Part shown: positions 42,838 through 52,244 of the stretch, one piece after another | How the letters are laid out: each line of letters begins with the position of its first letter | How positions within the stretch are numbered: position 1 is the stretch's first letter | Assembly: GCF_014698965.1 (NCBI RefSeq) | Contig: NZ_JACXAE010000009.1 | Span: 124,001 to 188,000 of the forward strand | DNA: 64,000 bases | Origin: Iningainema tapete BLCC-T55 | GTDB lineage: Bacteria; Cyanobacteriota; Cyanobacteriia; Cyanobacteriales; Nostocaceae | Direction of reading: 5' to 3' | Made by a program: the position numbers and the translations under genes | The notes under the pieces: generated by a model | What the model was told of the DNA's origin: nothing | The model's database searches: none | What the model saw: only the letters and a program-made list of their open reading frames with translations

Positions 42838-44174
42838 TTGCTAACAGAAAACTAGGACGTGTCGAGCAAGCGATGGAAATCTTAAATCGCTGTGCTAAAA
42901 CCTGGAATGTAGTCACTATTAGTCGGATCAAGGGACCTCTGAATGAGAAAATGGTCAGACAGTCCCTAGATATAATTCAACAACGTCACCCCCGTCTTAA
43001 TTCTCTGATTGTTGGCTCTCCTAATCATCTCCGCTTTCAAACTGAAGGGACACCCAAGATTGCTTTGCGTGTGGTGAAACACAATTGCCATTGGCAAGAA
43101 GTTGCTCGTGAAGAACTGAACGAGCAAATTGATACAAGTATTGGTTTGCTGCGAGCTGTGCTTGTTCAAATATCAAGTGAAGACTATGTAAGTTACTTGA
43201 TTACAACAGCGCACCACGCGGTTTCGGATGCATTATCGTGCGTTCGACTTCACTCGGAAATATTGGTTTACTGTGATCAAATTGCCTCTGGTGAGTTAAT
43301 CAATTCAGTGGATAGCTTAAAAGCGCTTCCACCTATTGAGGAACTACTACCCAAATGGACAAAGGGTTTTAGAGGTAGGTTAAGTGGGGTGCTTCTGTTG
43401 TTACGGCTTGGGTTTTACAAAATTTGGCATCGATCGCAAACACTAGGTTTTGAAAAGTATGCACCCATTATAAAGCGTAGTTGTGGCTTGGTTCACAGAC
43501 AACTTGACCCAGAGTTAACTCAACAGCTAGTAAATTGTTGCAGGCAAGAAAATACTACAGTGCAGAGTGCTTTGTGTGCTGCATTGATGTTGACAGTAGC
43601 AAGAAAAATAGCGCCATGTAAGAGAAAAGATGTCCGAATGACTTGCCTGTCATATTTTGATTTGAGGAAACGTCTTGAACCTGCGATCACCGATGAACAC
43701 ATGGGTGTGTTTGCTTCGTCTATAATGGGTTTTCACACCGTATATGCTAATACATCATTCTGGGAATTAGCTCGGAATGTGAAACAACATCTTGAAGCTG
43801 TGACAAAACACAGCGATATTTTTAAGATGATATTGGTGTCGAAGGAGTTGATCGAATTTTGTCTCGCTTTTCCCAATCAAGTTCCTGCCACTGTATCTGT
43901 CTCTAATATTGGCAAAGTAAATATACCAAAAGTTTACGGCTCTTTTGAACTAGAAGAAATCAGTTACGCTGGTTCTAATTCTTTGTATGCAGGTGTTTTC
44001 GCTACGAATGTTTCCACTTTTCAGGGAAAGATGCTGTTGAATTTTGTTTTTTCTCAGCCTTCAATCAGTCAAGATACGATGGAAACTCTTGTGAATAATG
44101 TTGTGTCTTGTATTATTGAAGTTTGCGATTTAAAGGTTAATCTACAACTTCTTGAAGTATCTGGCGATCGGTAA
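42834..44174 (+). CDS. free-standing condensation-domain acyltransferase
   Basis: 446 residues. The catalytic motif HHxxxD is present as HHAVSDA (in ITTAHHAVSDALSC), and the C-terminal part has VFASSIMGFHT, VSVSNIGKVNIP and SLYAGVFATNVSTF. This is the chloramphenicol-acetyltransferase-like fold shared by NRPS condensation domains and PapA-type acyltransferases. It probably joins an acyl or aminoacyl group from the carrier at 40561 to an alcohol or amine. Its 3' end overlaps the convergent GNAT gene by 33 bp. Confidence 0.88.
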   Translation: MIANRKLGRVEQAMEILNRCAKTWNVVTISRIKGPLNEKMVRQSLDIIQQRHPRLNSLIVGSPNHLRFQTEGTPKIALRVVKHNCHWQEVAREELNEQIDTSIGLLRAVLVQISSEDYVSYLITTAHHAVSDALSCVRLHSEILVYCDQIASGELINSVDSLKALPPIEELLPKWTKGFRGRLSGVLLLLRLGFYKIWHRSQTLGFEKYAPIIKRSCGLVHRQLDPELTQQLVNCCRQENTTVQSALCAALMLTVARKIAPCKRKDVRMTCLSYFDLRKRLEPAITDEHMGVFASSIMGFHTVYANTSFWELARNVKQHLEAVTKHSDIFKMILVSKELIEFCLAFPNQVPATVSVSNIGKVNIPKVYGSFELEEISYAGSNSLYAGVFATNVSTFQGKMLLNFVFSQPSISQDTMETLVNNVVSCIIEVCDLKVNLQLLEVSGDR

Positions 44175-44621
44175 CAACCCGAAACCCAGCTTTTCATAAG
44201 TATAACGTGCCGGGGCATGACCGGGATCACCGCCGGTTTCTACCATCGCCACAGACATCCCAGCAACTTTCATCCAATCAAGAGCAAATTCCATCAGAGC
44301 TGTGCCAATGCCTCGACGTTGATAGTCTGGATCGACGGCGATCATGTAAACTTCTCCCATACTGCTTTCTGAGTGGAGTTTCACGGCGACAAAACCTACG
44401 GTTGAACCAGAGTCTCGCGCCACCCACACTTTTGTATCTGCTGCATTACATACGGACTCAACAGCTTGAAGCTGGCTTACACGCCAACCGTCTGGATAGA
44501 ATGAGCGGTACACGTCCAAGTCTATCGCTTTCTGAATCGAATCAAATACGGGAGTCCATGCCCGAATTGAAAGGTTCTTGATGGCATCAAGTTGACTATC
44601 TTCGTATGGTTCAATTTGCAT
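44142..44621 (-). CDS. GNAT-family N-acetyltransferase
   Basis: 159 residues from ATG 44621 (MQIEPYEDSQLD); longer starts at 44645 and 44723 exist. The acetyl-CoA binding loop is seen as IAVDPDYQRRGIGTALMEFAL, and the C-terminal part reads YTYEKLGFGLL. The substrate is not predictable. It overlaps the condensation-domain gene at its 3' end, which may only be incidental. A membrane protein gene ends about 50 bp upstream. Confidence 0.87.
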   Translation of the reverse strand: MQIEPYEDSQLDAIKNLSIRAWTPVFDSIQKAIDLDVYRSFYPDGWRVSQLQAVESVCNAADTKVWVARDSGSTVGFVAVKLHSESSMGEVYMIAVDPDYQRRGIGTALMEFALDWMKVAGMSVAMVETGGDPGHAPARYTYEKLGFGLLPIARYFKKL

Positions 44622-44670
44622 TTCGGTATGGACTCCAGTTAGCATTTGTGTAATGCGATCGCCCTTCACA

Positions 44671-44967
44671 TTACAGAACGTTAAGTAAATCAGTACCCAC
44701 AGTTCTGGATAATATAACACCAATCAGTACAACAAAACCTAGCGCTCTACGAAAATAATTAACGCCTTGAAATAATTCCAGCCACGCCCAAGTAAATAAA
44801 GAGCCAAAAGCCACTAAGTCTAACCCTGTATTAATTTCGCCTGTTGTAAAAACTAGTTTAAGTAAAGTAGCTGTTACCCAGACAATAATTGGTAGATTTG
44901 GCGGCTGAGCTATGACAATTTCGCCATTGCTGTCACGGAATATTTTGTCAACTAATGTGTTTTGCAT
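44671..44967 (-). CDS. small membrane protein, cyanobacterial
   Basis: 98 residues. Polar N-terminus (QNTLVDKIFRDSNGEIVIA) and three hydrophobic segments (PIIVWVTATLLKLVF, LVAFGSLFTWAWLEL, ALGFVVLIGVILS). No motif beyond FQGVNYFRR between segments 2 and 3. Function unknown; it lies upstream of the GNAT gene on the same strand. Confidence 0.75.
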   Translation of the reverse strand: MQNTLVDKIFRDSNGEIVIAQPPNLPIIVWVTATLLKLVFTTGEINTGLDLVAFGSLFTWAWLELFQGVNYFRRALGFVVLIGVILSRTVGTDLLNVL

Positions 44968-45056
44968 AACTTTAAATTGTTACAAGTACCGAAAATTACT
45001 AACTTACAAAAACTAACTTATTGCTTTAAAACATTCAGGTTTCTCTCAAATGAACA

Positions 45057-45089
45057 GAAAAACCCGGTGGCACAGTTACCGGGTTTTTC
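45057..45089. terminator. bidirectional terminator hairpin
   Basis: GAAAAACCCGGT and ACCGGGTTTTTC around a 9-bp loop. Both arms end in A/T tracts, as needed for termination in either direction. It lies between 44967 and the following minus-strand gene. Confidence 0.7.
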
Positions 45090-45090
45090 C

Positions 45091-45366
45091 TCATCTAGTA
45101 TTGACTAAACGCAATTTTTGTGATAAGTTAAGCTGCTCTACCCAAGGCTGCTCTGACAACTGGGAAATTGCATTAGGCGACAGCGTTGCCGTAAATACAT
45201 CTTTTCCATTAGTGACACCACTGACACCTAAATTAGTCAAAAATTCAGCTTCTTGAACAGATTTGGCATCTTTGGTGTGAATGAAGACGGTTAGATTACG
45301 TTCTTCAGGGTTTTCAACGTCATTCATCGCCATTGCAAGGGCAGCGTCTAGCTTTTGATAATTCAT
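45091..45366 (-). CDS. stand-alone propeptide-like protein beside a subtilase
   Basis: 91 residues from ATG 45366 (MNYQKLDAALAMAMNDVENP); an earlier start to 45411 is possible. LTVFIHTKDAKSVQEAEFL, then GVSGVTNGKDVFTATLSPN and AISQLSEQPWVEQL, resemble the fold of subtilase I9 propeptides and of the first 100 residues of the subtilase encoded 56 bp upstream. It may therefore act as a free inhibitor or chaperone of that protease. The homology is by eye only. Confidence 0.55.
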   Translation of the reverse strand: MNYQKLDAALAMAMNDVENPEERNLTVFIHTKDAKSVQEAEFLTNLGVSGVTNGKDVFTATLSPNAISQLSEQPWVEQLNLSQKLRLVNTR

Positions 45367-45466
45367 AAGTAGTCCTAGTGACACAGACTTGTGTACCTTT
45401 GATAGAATCAACTTATCAAATTTTGCTAGATGCTGTTACCTATCCTTGTGTAGAGTTGAAGTCTTG

Positions 45467-47194
45467 TTAAAGTTTTAGTGCATCAATCAGTCCAAAGCCC
45501 CATTTGTTATCAAAAGTTCCTGCTGGTTTTCCGGGAATGGTACTATTTTTGCGAAGTAGGTCTTTGACACCAGAGGGATCGAGTTTTGGATCGCGCTGCA
45601 ACAGCAATGCTACTAAGCCAGTGATGAAGGGTGCTGCCATACTTGTACCAGCTAACACCACGAACTGGGAATTAACAATTTTGGAACGATCGTAACCTGC
45701 ATCACTAGAGAGGGCGGAAACAATCATCGCACCAGGTGCTGCTACATCTGGCTTTTGAGCATTATTGCGCAGAGGACCTTCACTGCTGAACTCAGATATA
45801 TCATTTAATTTTAAGCCTAATTCTCGCGGCTTGTTGTCAATATCTGTATACTTGACTTTGGTAGTGTAGGAAGCAACTGTCACAGCATTCTTTGCTGCTC
45901 CGGGCGAACCAATTTTAACTGCGTCTTGGATACTCTTGCCGCTGAAAAATACTGCTTGTGCATCGTCTAAAGTCCACACATCCAGGCGTGCTTCAGTTGA
46001 GGAAGTGTTTTTTACCCGTAGTTGCCACACTCCTCCCGTTACTTGCATTGGTCCACTACTACGAATTTGCACGAAGAAGTTATAATCGCCGTTAGCTTTA
46101 TCTGGTCCTGGTGTGACTATCTGTACTCGTGCATCTGGTAAAGTGTAATTTTGTGCAGGATTGCCATTAGTAACAATTTTTTGCCAGGGTGTGACGTATC
46201 TGTTAGGACTTTGCAGTGATACTTCTAACTGAGAATTGCCTGGATACCAACCGTTTAACCATGCTATGCTCACTTGGTTAGATGGCACACGAAAGCGCAT
46301 GGTATCCATTTTACCAGCAGGGACAATGATTTGACCATGAATGTTATCATTACCCTCATTGCCAGCAGCACAGCAAACAATTCGTCCAGGACCACTTTCG
46401 GCGTCGATAATTTTAGATAAAGAGTCGCTACCATCGTGAGCATCGGCATGTCCACCTAAGCTCAAATTTACTACAGCAGGAAGTCCCATTTCTCTGGCGA
46501 TGCGGAAAACGTAACGGACGCCATCAGCGATGTGGGCATCTTGCAAGTCTGATTTAATAATTAGTATTTGGGCTTCTGGTGCAATACCTCCATAGGTAGT
46601 ATCTACCCCAGTGGCAATTCCGGCAACATGGGTTCCATGACCTACTGTGTCGGTGGAAGTTTTTAGTTGTTCTCCGGTTAATTCTATTCCATAGCCGCCT
46701 TCTGGTACTCCAGAACCAGGTAAGGTTTGATCCCAAATACGTAAAATGCGTCCAGCAAAGGAGGGATGTTTTGCATCGATACCGCTGTCTACAATCCCGA
46801 TGATTACTCCTTTGCCTGTTAGTCCGGTGTTGTTTTTAAACTCTGGCACATGTACTGCTTTGGTAGCAACATCCATCCGCAGTTGCAGTTTACGTGATGG
46901 TTTGATGCGCTGTACTGCTGGATCTTCAGATAAGGGATCTAAACTTTCTATGGGTAAGTAAGCTGTGCGTACACTACCTGTGGCTTGATTGATTCTAATA
47001 TCGTATTGAGACAGGTGACTCAAGTCAGCTTGTGGATCGCAGTAGATAAAAACAACTGTTCTGGGTGATTTGAGTGTACTTTGAGGTGTGACTATACCAA
47101 GCGATCGCTTTTGGATGAGTAATGCTGGTTCTCCTTCTGTTTGATAGTCTTCATATGCTAATAGTATTCCTGGAGATAGTTTTTCGTGTCTCAT
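45467..47194 (-). CDS. S8 (subtilisin-like) serine peptidase
   Basis: 575 residues. Catalytic D136 in IVDSGIDAKHP, H186 in GHGTHVAG, the oxyanion N in CCAAGNEGND, and Ser in LAGTSMAAPF. The N-terminal 105 residues resemble a propeptide. No signal peptide, so either cytosolic or exported by another route. A region between H and S (about 295-405) inserts a beta-rich segment with LQSPNRYVTPWQ. Function is general proteolysis. It precedes the propeptide-like gene on the same strand. Confidence 0.95.
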   Translation of the reverse strand: MRHEKLSPGILLAYEDYQTEGEPALLIQKRSLGIVTPQSTLKSPRTVVFIYCDPQADLSHLSQYDIRINQATGSVRTAYLPIESLDPLSEDPAVQRIKPSRKLQLRMDVATKAVHVPEFKNNTGLTGKGVIIGIVDSGIDAKHPSFAGRILRIWDQTLPGSGVPEGGYGIELTGEQLKTSTDTVGHGTHVAGIATGVDTTYGGIAPEAQILIIKSDLQDAHIADGVRYVFRIAREMGLPAVVNLSLGGHADAHDGSDSLSKIIDAESGPGRIVCCAAGNEGNDNIHGQIIVPAGKMDTMRFRVPSNQVSIAWLNGWYPGNSQLEVSLQSPNRYVTPWQKIVTNGNPAQNYTLPDARVQIVTPGPDKANGDYNFFVQIRSSGPMQVTGGVWQLRVKNTSSTEARLDVWTLDDAQAVFFSGKSIQDAVKIGSPGAAKNAVTVASYTTKVKYTDIDNKPRELGLKLNDISEFSSEGPLRNNAQKPDVAAPGAMIVSALSSDAGYDRSKIVNSQFVVLAGTSMAAPFITGLVALLLQRDPKLDPSGVKDLLRKNSTIPGKPAGTFDNKWGFGLIDALKL

Positions 47195-47659
47195 TTTTCC
47201 CTCTACTTGTATTCAAATTCCTGCACGAAATTATTCATCTTAACAGCATTAGTCGCTTTTGCCGATAGATGAAATGTAATTTTTGTAGCTTTCATCTTTA
47301 AGTGCGACTATAGCTATCTATTGCTTTAAGTTGCTTTCATTTAATGAGGTAAACAAATTGTTTGTGACTTGTACATCTGTCAACTGCACTCACGAGATGA
47401 GGAACTATTTGCTGCTCTTTATGCAAGATCTTTTTTTGAATACAGTAGCTGAATCAAGTATTTCGGATTAATTGAGGAAAAAATCAGCTAGGAGCTATCC
47501 CCTATCTCCAGATTCCCGACTTCTTAAAGAAGTCGGGAATCTACAATTTTTCAATCAGATTTCCCTCTTCTGACTCCCCGTCCCCCAAAAAGCGGGAAAA
47601 AGGTAAAAGGGAAAAGGACACATCAGCCCTTTTTCCTTTTCCTTACTAGCACCTGATGC
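47195..47659. other. 465-bp gap with one family C hairpin
   Basis: Between the subtilase gene and the small membrane gene, both on the minus strand. It contains a strong inverted repeat at 47511-47541 and a purine/pyrimidine rich block (47599-47645) that could terminate the gene at 47660. No gene seen. Confidence 0.5.
47511..47541. terminator. family C palindrome (terminator or repeat)
   Basis: GATTCCCGACTTCTT and AAGAAGTCGGGAATC, perfect arms with a 1-bp centre. Same sequence type as 36509-36537. Confidence 0.6.
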
Positions 47660-47866
47660 TTATTTCATATTAGCTCTAGTATCCTTCACTGCGGCAAAGA
47701 AAAAGAATGCTGTGAGGGGAATACTTAGTGCTAGTATAATCGCAGTTGTTTGAGTACCTAAATCTGGGTGTCCGTAGGAGAGTTCAAAAACCGATCCAAC
47801 CGCTGCTATTGCTGCGACACAGGAGCATAGCAGAAACAAACCACTTTTTGGAGTTATTGTATACAC
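47660..47866 (-). CDS. small two-helix membrane protein
   Basis: 68 residues from GTG 47866, with GGATGA about six bases before. Two hydrophobic helices (FLLCSCVAAIAAVGSVFEL and TTAIILALSIPLTAFFFFA) with a short loop and a basic tail KDTRANMK. Twelve bp after peptide deformylase on the same strand. Conserved-looking; function unknown. Confidence 0.6.
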   Translation of the reverse strand: MYTITPKSGLFLLCSCVAAIAAVGSVFELSYGHPDLGTQTTAIILALSIPLTAFFFFAAVKDTRANMK

Positions 47867-47878
47867 CGATAAATCATC

Positions 47879-48442
47879 CTATACTATTGGCTTGACTGTT
47901 TGATGGGAGAAGCCATGCTTAGATAGCTCTTCCGTCAAAACTAAAGAATTTTCTACTCTGTCTACAAATACTACTCCATTGAGGTGATCCATCTCATGCT
48001 GAATGCATCGACCAAGTAAATCTCCTGCTTTTAAGGTTTTAGGACGCCCATTCTCATCTTTATATGTTACCTCCACGACTACAGGACGTTTCACATCTAG
48101 GTAAACCCCTGGAATACTTAAGCAACCTTCTTGAGCAACGCAGATTTCTCGGCTAAACTGTTTGATGGTAGGATTAATTAACACCAGTGGGGGGTTAGCT
48201 GGGTTATCTGGTTCACAGTCGATCACAATTAGTTGTTTGTTAATTCCCACTTGAGGAGCAGCCAAACCTATGCCATCTTGACTGTACATGGTTTGTAGCA
48301 TATCGCGCACTAGTTGGCGAATTTCATCGTCCACTTTAGCAATGCGCTTAGCAGGTTGACGTAGGGCGCGATCGCCCAAATAATGAAGTTTTAAGGGTGG
48401 GTTTTTTAACTTTTTTTTCTCTACTGCTATTTCTACGGGCAT
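47879..48442 (-). CDS. def: peptide deformylase
   Basis: 187 residues. All three metal-site motifs present: GIGLAAPQVG, EGCLSIPG and QHEMDHLNG. It removes the N-formyl group from nascent proteins. A 15-residue N-terminal extension (MPVEIAVEKKKLKNPP) precedes the core, as in the other cyanobacterial/plastid type deformylases. No neighbour-dependent feature except the small membrane gene that follows. Confidence 0.97.
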   Translation of the reverse strand: MPVEIAVEKKKLKNPPLKLHYLGDRALRQPAKRIAKVDDEIRQLVRDMLQTMYSQDGIGLAAPQVGINKQLIVIDCEPDNPANPPLVLINPTIKQFSREICVAQEGCLSIPGVYLDVKRPVVVEVTYKDENGRPKTLKAGDLLGRCIQHEMDHLNGVVFVDRVENSLVLTEELSKHGFSHQTVKPIV

Positions 48443-48605
48443 GATCCTATAACTCGCTGTTTAGTCCAGAGTCTATTTATTCGCTACTTTCTCATTTCAT
48501 CTTAACAATTCTAGACCTCTAACTGAGGGAGAAATGTTATTTGTGTATCTGAAAAAAGGAGTTGGATTAGATATCAATAAGAGCGCAACATTTAGCTGAA
48601 ATATT

Positions 48606-49157
48606 ATGCAATTCTCGATTTGGGCTACCACAGTTGTGCTATTTTCTCTACTTATCACTCCACTCAAGGCGAATTCAGTTGTTAATGTTGCTTCTAACTA
48701 CGTCAGTACTACTATAGCATCAAGACGAGCGATCGCTGTCAGTAAAGCTGAGTTCGGGGTTTTCCGGGTTGACAAGAATGGTAAAACCACCTTTATTCCG
48801 ACAACTAAAGTGCATCTAGAGGAAGGAAACAAATACGGGTGGCGTATTCAAATGAAAGACTACAAAGGTGAAGTCACATGGCGAGAAGTGATCAGATTAC
48901 CACAACGTCCTGAATCTTGGGGTACTGATAATGGTGAAAATTTCTCGATAGAAGCAAATGGTACTGAAGGAGTGACTACTCGTACACAGTTGACAAAAGA
49001 CGGTGTGATTCGTAACTCTTGGACGATGGTTTCCGGCGACCCGCTTGGTAAACATATGATAGATGTATATGTAGACGAGCGTCGGATTGCCTCGTTTGAG
49101 TTTGAGGTAGTGCCATCCTTAAAGCGGGTAGATCGATCAAGAACCCCTAGACTGTAA
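48606..49157 (+). CDS. secreted hypothetical protein
   Basis: 183 residues with a signal peptide (WATTVVLFSLLITPLKA-N). The mature part contains a beta-rich region: SKAEFGVFRVDKNGKTTFIP, VHLEEGNKYGWRIQMKDY, MVSGDPLGKHMIDVYVDERR. This layout resembles the DUF3859 family. Function unknown. Its stop is followed by AGTTAAA tandem repeats (49159-49186). Confidence 0.65.
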   Translation: MQFSIWATTVVLFSLLITPLKANSVVNVASNYVSTTIASRRAIAVSKAEFGVFRVDKNGKTTFIPTTKVHLEEGNKYGWRIQMKDYKGEVTWREVIRLPQRPESWGTDNGENFSIEANGTEGVTTRTQLTKDGVIRNSWTMVSGDPLGKHMIDVYVDERRIASFEFEVVPSLKRVDRSRTPRL

Positions 49158-49247
49158 AGTTAAAAGTTAAAAGTTAAAAGGTAAAAGAAAGAGAAATTCA
49201 ATCTTTTTACTTTTAACTTGGTTCTTTTTACTTGCTCTGGCCCGAAT

Positions 49248-49583
49248 TTATGCTAAATTTGGCAAAAACTCTTGTGATGTTGCTTCCATAACCTGCTTTG
49301 TAGTACCCTCAGAGATCGACTCTAAAGCTTTCAAGTGTTGCTGAGCAAGAGACTTCTCTTCTGGAGACAATTCATCATTTTCTTCAAATCTCTTTTGCGT
49401 TTCCGTCAACAGTGTTTCTGTGTTGGGTACATCTACTGGTTGTGACTGAGGAACTTCATTGACTACATTTGCCACATCACCGCTAGTTTTTGTGAAAACA
49501 CCTTCTTGGATGTTGTAGTCGCCAACAGCAATACCGATGACATCTCCTTGAGGATTAATGCTAATTCCGTAATCTTCAGGCAT
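49248..49583 (-). CDS. hypothetical protein
   Basis: 111 residues: an N-terminal DYGISINPQGDVIGIAVGDY and a C-terminal helix (SPEEKSLAQQHLKALESI). Acidic and probably soluble; no family recognised. Lies downstream of, and on the opposite strand to, the gene at 48606. Confidence 0.55.
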   Translation of the reverse strand: MPEDYGISINPQGDVIGIAVGDYNIQEGVFTKTSGDVANVVNEVPQSQPVDVPNTETLLTETQKRFEENDELSPEEKSLAQQHLKALESISEGTTKQVMEATSQEFLPNLA

Positions 49584-49776
49584 TGTCTCTCCTTATCTTT
49601 GATATGGTACTGGTTTTGTTACAACAATAGCAGGGTTGATTCCGGAATTTTCAGTTATTCGTATATTTACTGATTCTAAATGAGACTAAAAATATTTATA
49701 TTGTCTCATACATAGCTAGGGGCGGGCAGGATGCCCACCCCACAAGAAATGCATTTAATCGAAAATTAGGTGTGAT

Positions 49777-50673
49777 GTGTTCAAATTTAACGGTAATATT
49801 GACTACTTACTTAAAGAGACTTTGATCGGTTTACAACGGGGTGGATGGATGAATTGGGCGGCGATCAGTACCGTTACAGTGTTATTATTTTTATTCGGTA
49901 TGAGTCTCCAAACTTCCTGGCAGCTAGAAAAACTGCTCAACCAATTTGGTAGCCAGCTAGAAGTATCAGTTTATCTTGAACCGGGTGCTAGGGCAACAAC
50001 AATTGAGCCACTTGTGGCGAGAATGCCAGGGGTAGGAGATATTAAAATCATTACTAAAGAGCAAGCTTGGACTAAATTAGTTCAAGAAATGAGAATTTCT
50101 AATCTAGAGGAGGCGACTCAACAGCTAGGTAATAACCCTTTAGTTGATGAGATTAAGGTGAAAGCGCATAACTCTGCTGTTGTACCAACTTTAGCAACGC
50201 AGCTAGCTAAGTTACATGAAGTAGATACAGTGCAGTATGTTGATGAAGCAGTCAAACGTGTTGCTCAGTTACATCAAGGGTTGAAATGGATTTCCTTGAT
50301 AATTACGATGATACTCACCATAACTGCTTCTTCGGTTACTACAACTACCATTCGCTTAATTGTGATGGCGCGAAGACGAGAAATTGAAATTATGCGACTG
50401 GTGGGTGCGACTTCGGCTTGGATTGTCCTACCATTTATTTTACAAGGAATTACTTTTGGTTTAGCAGGGGGTGCTTTCGCCCTATCGTTCATTACTCTGA
50501 TTCAACAATGTCTCACCAGGTTGCTAGCCAATCAACCCGAATTCATTCAATTCATTTCTAACGGTTTGGAGCTTAGCATGGCACAAACTTTACTTTTACC
50601 ACTGATTCTCCTTAGTGGCGGTGCGGGTGTAGGATTAATGGGTAGCTTATTTGCAGTGCGGCGATACTCATAA
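49777..50673 (+). CDS. ftsX: FtsX-like cell-division permease
   Basis: 298 residues from GTG 49777. Four membrane segments and the large extracytoplasmic loop between TM1 and TM2: TM1 AISTVTVLLFLFGMSL; loop with LEVSVYLEPGA; TM2 ISLIITMILTITASSV, followed by the FtsX signature ARRREIEIMRLVGATSAWI; TM3 ITFGLAGGAFALSFI and TM4. It normally pairs with the FtsE ATPase to activate murein hydrolases. No ftsE is next to it here; the next gene, 2 bp on, is a DUF3598 protein. Confidence 0.93.
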   Translation: MFKFNGNIDYLLKETLIGLQRGGWMNWAAISTVTVLLFLFGMSLQTSWQLEKLLNQFGSQLEVSVYLEPGARATTIEPLVARMPGVGDIKIITKEQAWTKLVQEMRISNLEEATQQLGNNPLVDEIKVKAHNSAVVPTLATQLAKLHEVDTVQYVDEAVKRVAQLHQGLKWISLIITMILTITASSVTTTTIRLIVMARRREIEIMRLVGATSAWIVLPFILQGITFGLAGGAFALSFITLIQQCLTRLLANQPEFIQFISNGLELSMAQTLLLPLILLSGGAGVGLMGSLFAVRRYS

Positions 50674-50675
50674 CT

Positions 50676-51497
50676 ATGAACTCACAATGGGAAGCTTTGC
50701 TGAAAAATCTTGGTGAATGGCAAGGTTCATTCACTCGCGTGTCGCCCCAGGGTGAACTTCAAAAAGAGATCAAAAGCGTTGTTTCTTTAGAAGGGTTAAA
50801 TAATAACCAGACGATTCGCCAGATTGTGCGTCTTCAAGGACAAGCAGATTTGGTTTTAGAATACAGTTCTTTGGGAAGGAGTACACTATTTTTTCCCAAT
50901 GGAGCTTTTTCTCAAGGTTCGATTCAGCTTGCACCGTTTACCGAATTTGGGGCAGAATTTGGTTTAATTCATGAAAATCGCCGCTTGCGTCTAGTGCAGA
51001 TGTTTGATAAAAATCTTCAGTTAGATAAACTAACTTTGATTCAAGAACATTTAGCTGGCACTCAGGAAGTACATCGCCCACAGTTAACGGTAGATGATTT
51101 ACTCGGAGAATGGCAGGGGGAAGCAATTACAGTATATCCGGATTGGCGATCGCCTGATACTTACCCAACCAAAATGCAATTACAACTTGATAGCACAGGG
51201 CGATTATCACAAAGCCTTAGCTTTGCTGGGCGCACAATCACCTCCACTGCTACCATTAAAGGCTCCATCATCGACTTTAACCAAAATCCCCAAAACCAGG
51301 TGCAAGTTTTACTCTTACCTGATGGTGCTTCTGCAACTTCTCCACTCAAAGCCCAATTACGTCAACCCTTATTTTTAGAACTGGGTTGGCTAATCCAACC
51401 CAATTTACGCCAGCGCATGATTCGCAGTTACAACGACAAAGGCGAATGGATAAGCCTTACCTTAGTTACAGAACACCGCGTTAATGCTATTGTTTGA
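50676..51497 (+). CDS. DUF3598-family protein
   Basis: 273 residues, two lipocalin-like repeats: WEALLKNLGEWQGSFTRVSP at the start and DDLLGEWQGEAITVYPDWRS in the middle. LPDGASATSPLKAQLRQP and LVTEHR at the end fit the DUF3598 family, known in cyanobacteria and plants and related to lipocalin folds (possibly tetrapyrrole or lipid binding). Two bp after ftsX and probably cotranscribed. Confidence 0.85.
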   Translation: MNSQWEALLKNLGEWQGSFTRVSPQGELQKEIKSVVSLEGLNNNQTIRQIVRLQGQADLVLEYSSLGRSTLFFPNGAFSQGSIQLAPFTEFGAEFGLIHENRRLRLVQMFDKNLQLDKLTLIQEHLAGTQEVHRPQLTVDDLLGEWQGEAITVYPDWRSPDTYPTKMQLQLDSTGRLSQSLSFAGRTITSTATIKGSIIDFNQNPQNQVQVLLLPDGASATSPLKAQLRQPLFLELGWLIQPNLRQRMIRSYNDKGEWISLTLVTEHRVNAIV

Positions 51498-51502
51498 AGT
51501 GT

Positions 51503-51775
51503 TCAAACATCAGCAGGCTGCTCATTCTTGATTTCTGCCAATACTTGATCTACCGTTTTGTTGAGGTAGACGGCACGCTCATCTACTGCTCTTACCCATT
51601 GAAGAGGAAACCAGTGGTGTTGTCCATCAACAACGCTATGCTTCGTCATCTTGATATACTTGCCACCTTCTACCTTGTCTACATTGCCAATATGGGTGTC
51701 AGATGCCCCTTGCAACAAATCACCAGTACCTTCTGCATAAATGGGCAAATGTTCCTTGATCTTCGATAAGTCCAT
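51503..51775 (-). CDS. DUF2171-family protein
   Basis: 90 residues: MDLSKIKEHLPIYAEG, HIGNVDKVEGGKYIKMTK, HHWFPLQWVRAVDERAVYL and KTVDQVLAE. Matches the DUF2171 pattern, related to PRC-barrel-like proteins. Small, soluble, probably stress-related; exact function unknown. Convergent with the DUF3598 gene (5 bp apart). Confidence 0.82.
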   Translation of the reverse strand: MDLSKIKEHLPIYAEGTGDLLQGASDTHIGNVDKVEGGKYIKMTKHSVVDGQHHWFPLQWVRAVDERAVYLNKTVDQVLAEIKNEQPADV

Positions 51776-52244
51776 TTTGTAACCTCAGTTTAATCTGTTT
51801 TCTTAACGCACAAGTCTCTTTCAGTCATCTGATAACTGAGTTGGCTTGTTTTTGCTGTGAAATATCTTTCAGATTACGCTTCAACCAGAATCAAACTCTT
51901 CACTCTACAGACAGATTAAGTGCATTAATCATCACAAGCTGGGTTGAAAATTAGACATAGCAGTGAAAAATAATGTAGAGACGTTCCCTCATCGTTCATA
52001 CAAGGATTGGTTGTGCACGTTTAAATTCGGTCGAGGTTTATTACAAGGCTGAAAATAGACGCTCTCGCCATAAACCGCCCAGAAATAAATTTCCGGGCTA
52101 ATAGCTTAAGTCCACTTAAGTGGACTGAAAACTTGTCTAATAATAGTATCTAGTCCTCTTTAGAGGACTTTAGCTATTAGCCAGGGACTTTGAGTCCCTG
52201 GCTGTAAAATACAAACAAACCCAAAAATAAGGTAACGATTTGCA
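51776..52244. other. 469-bp gap with composite palindromic repeats
   Basis: Contains a half copy of family A (51975-51987, GTAGAGACGTTCC) and three nested palindromes: AGTCCACTTAAGTGGACT (52109-52126), AGTCCTCTTTAGAGGACT (52152-52169) and CCAGGGACT...AGTCCCTGG (52181-52201). No gene seen. Confidence 0.7.
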
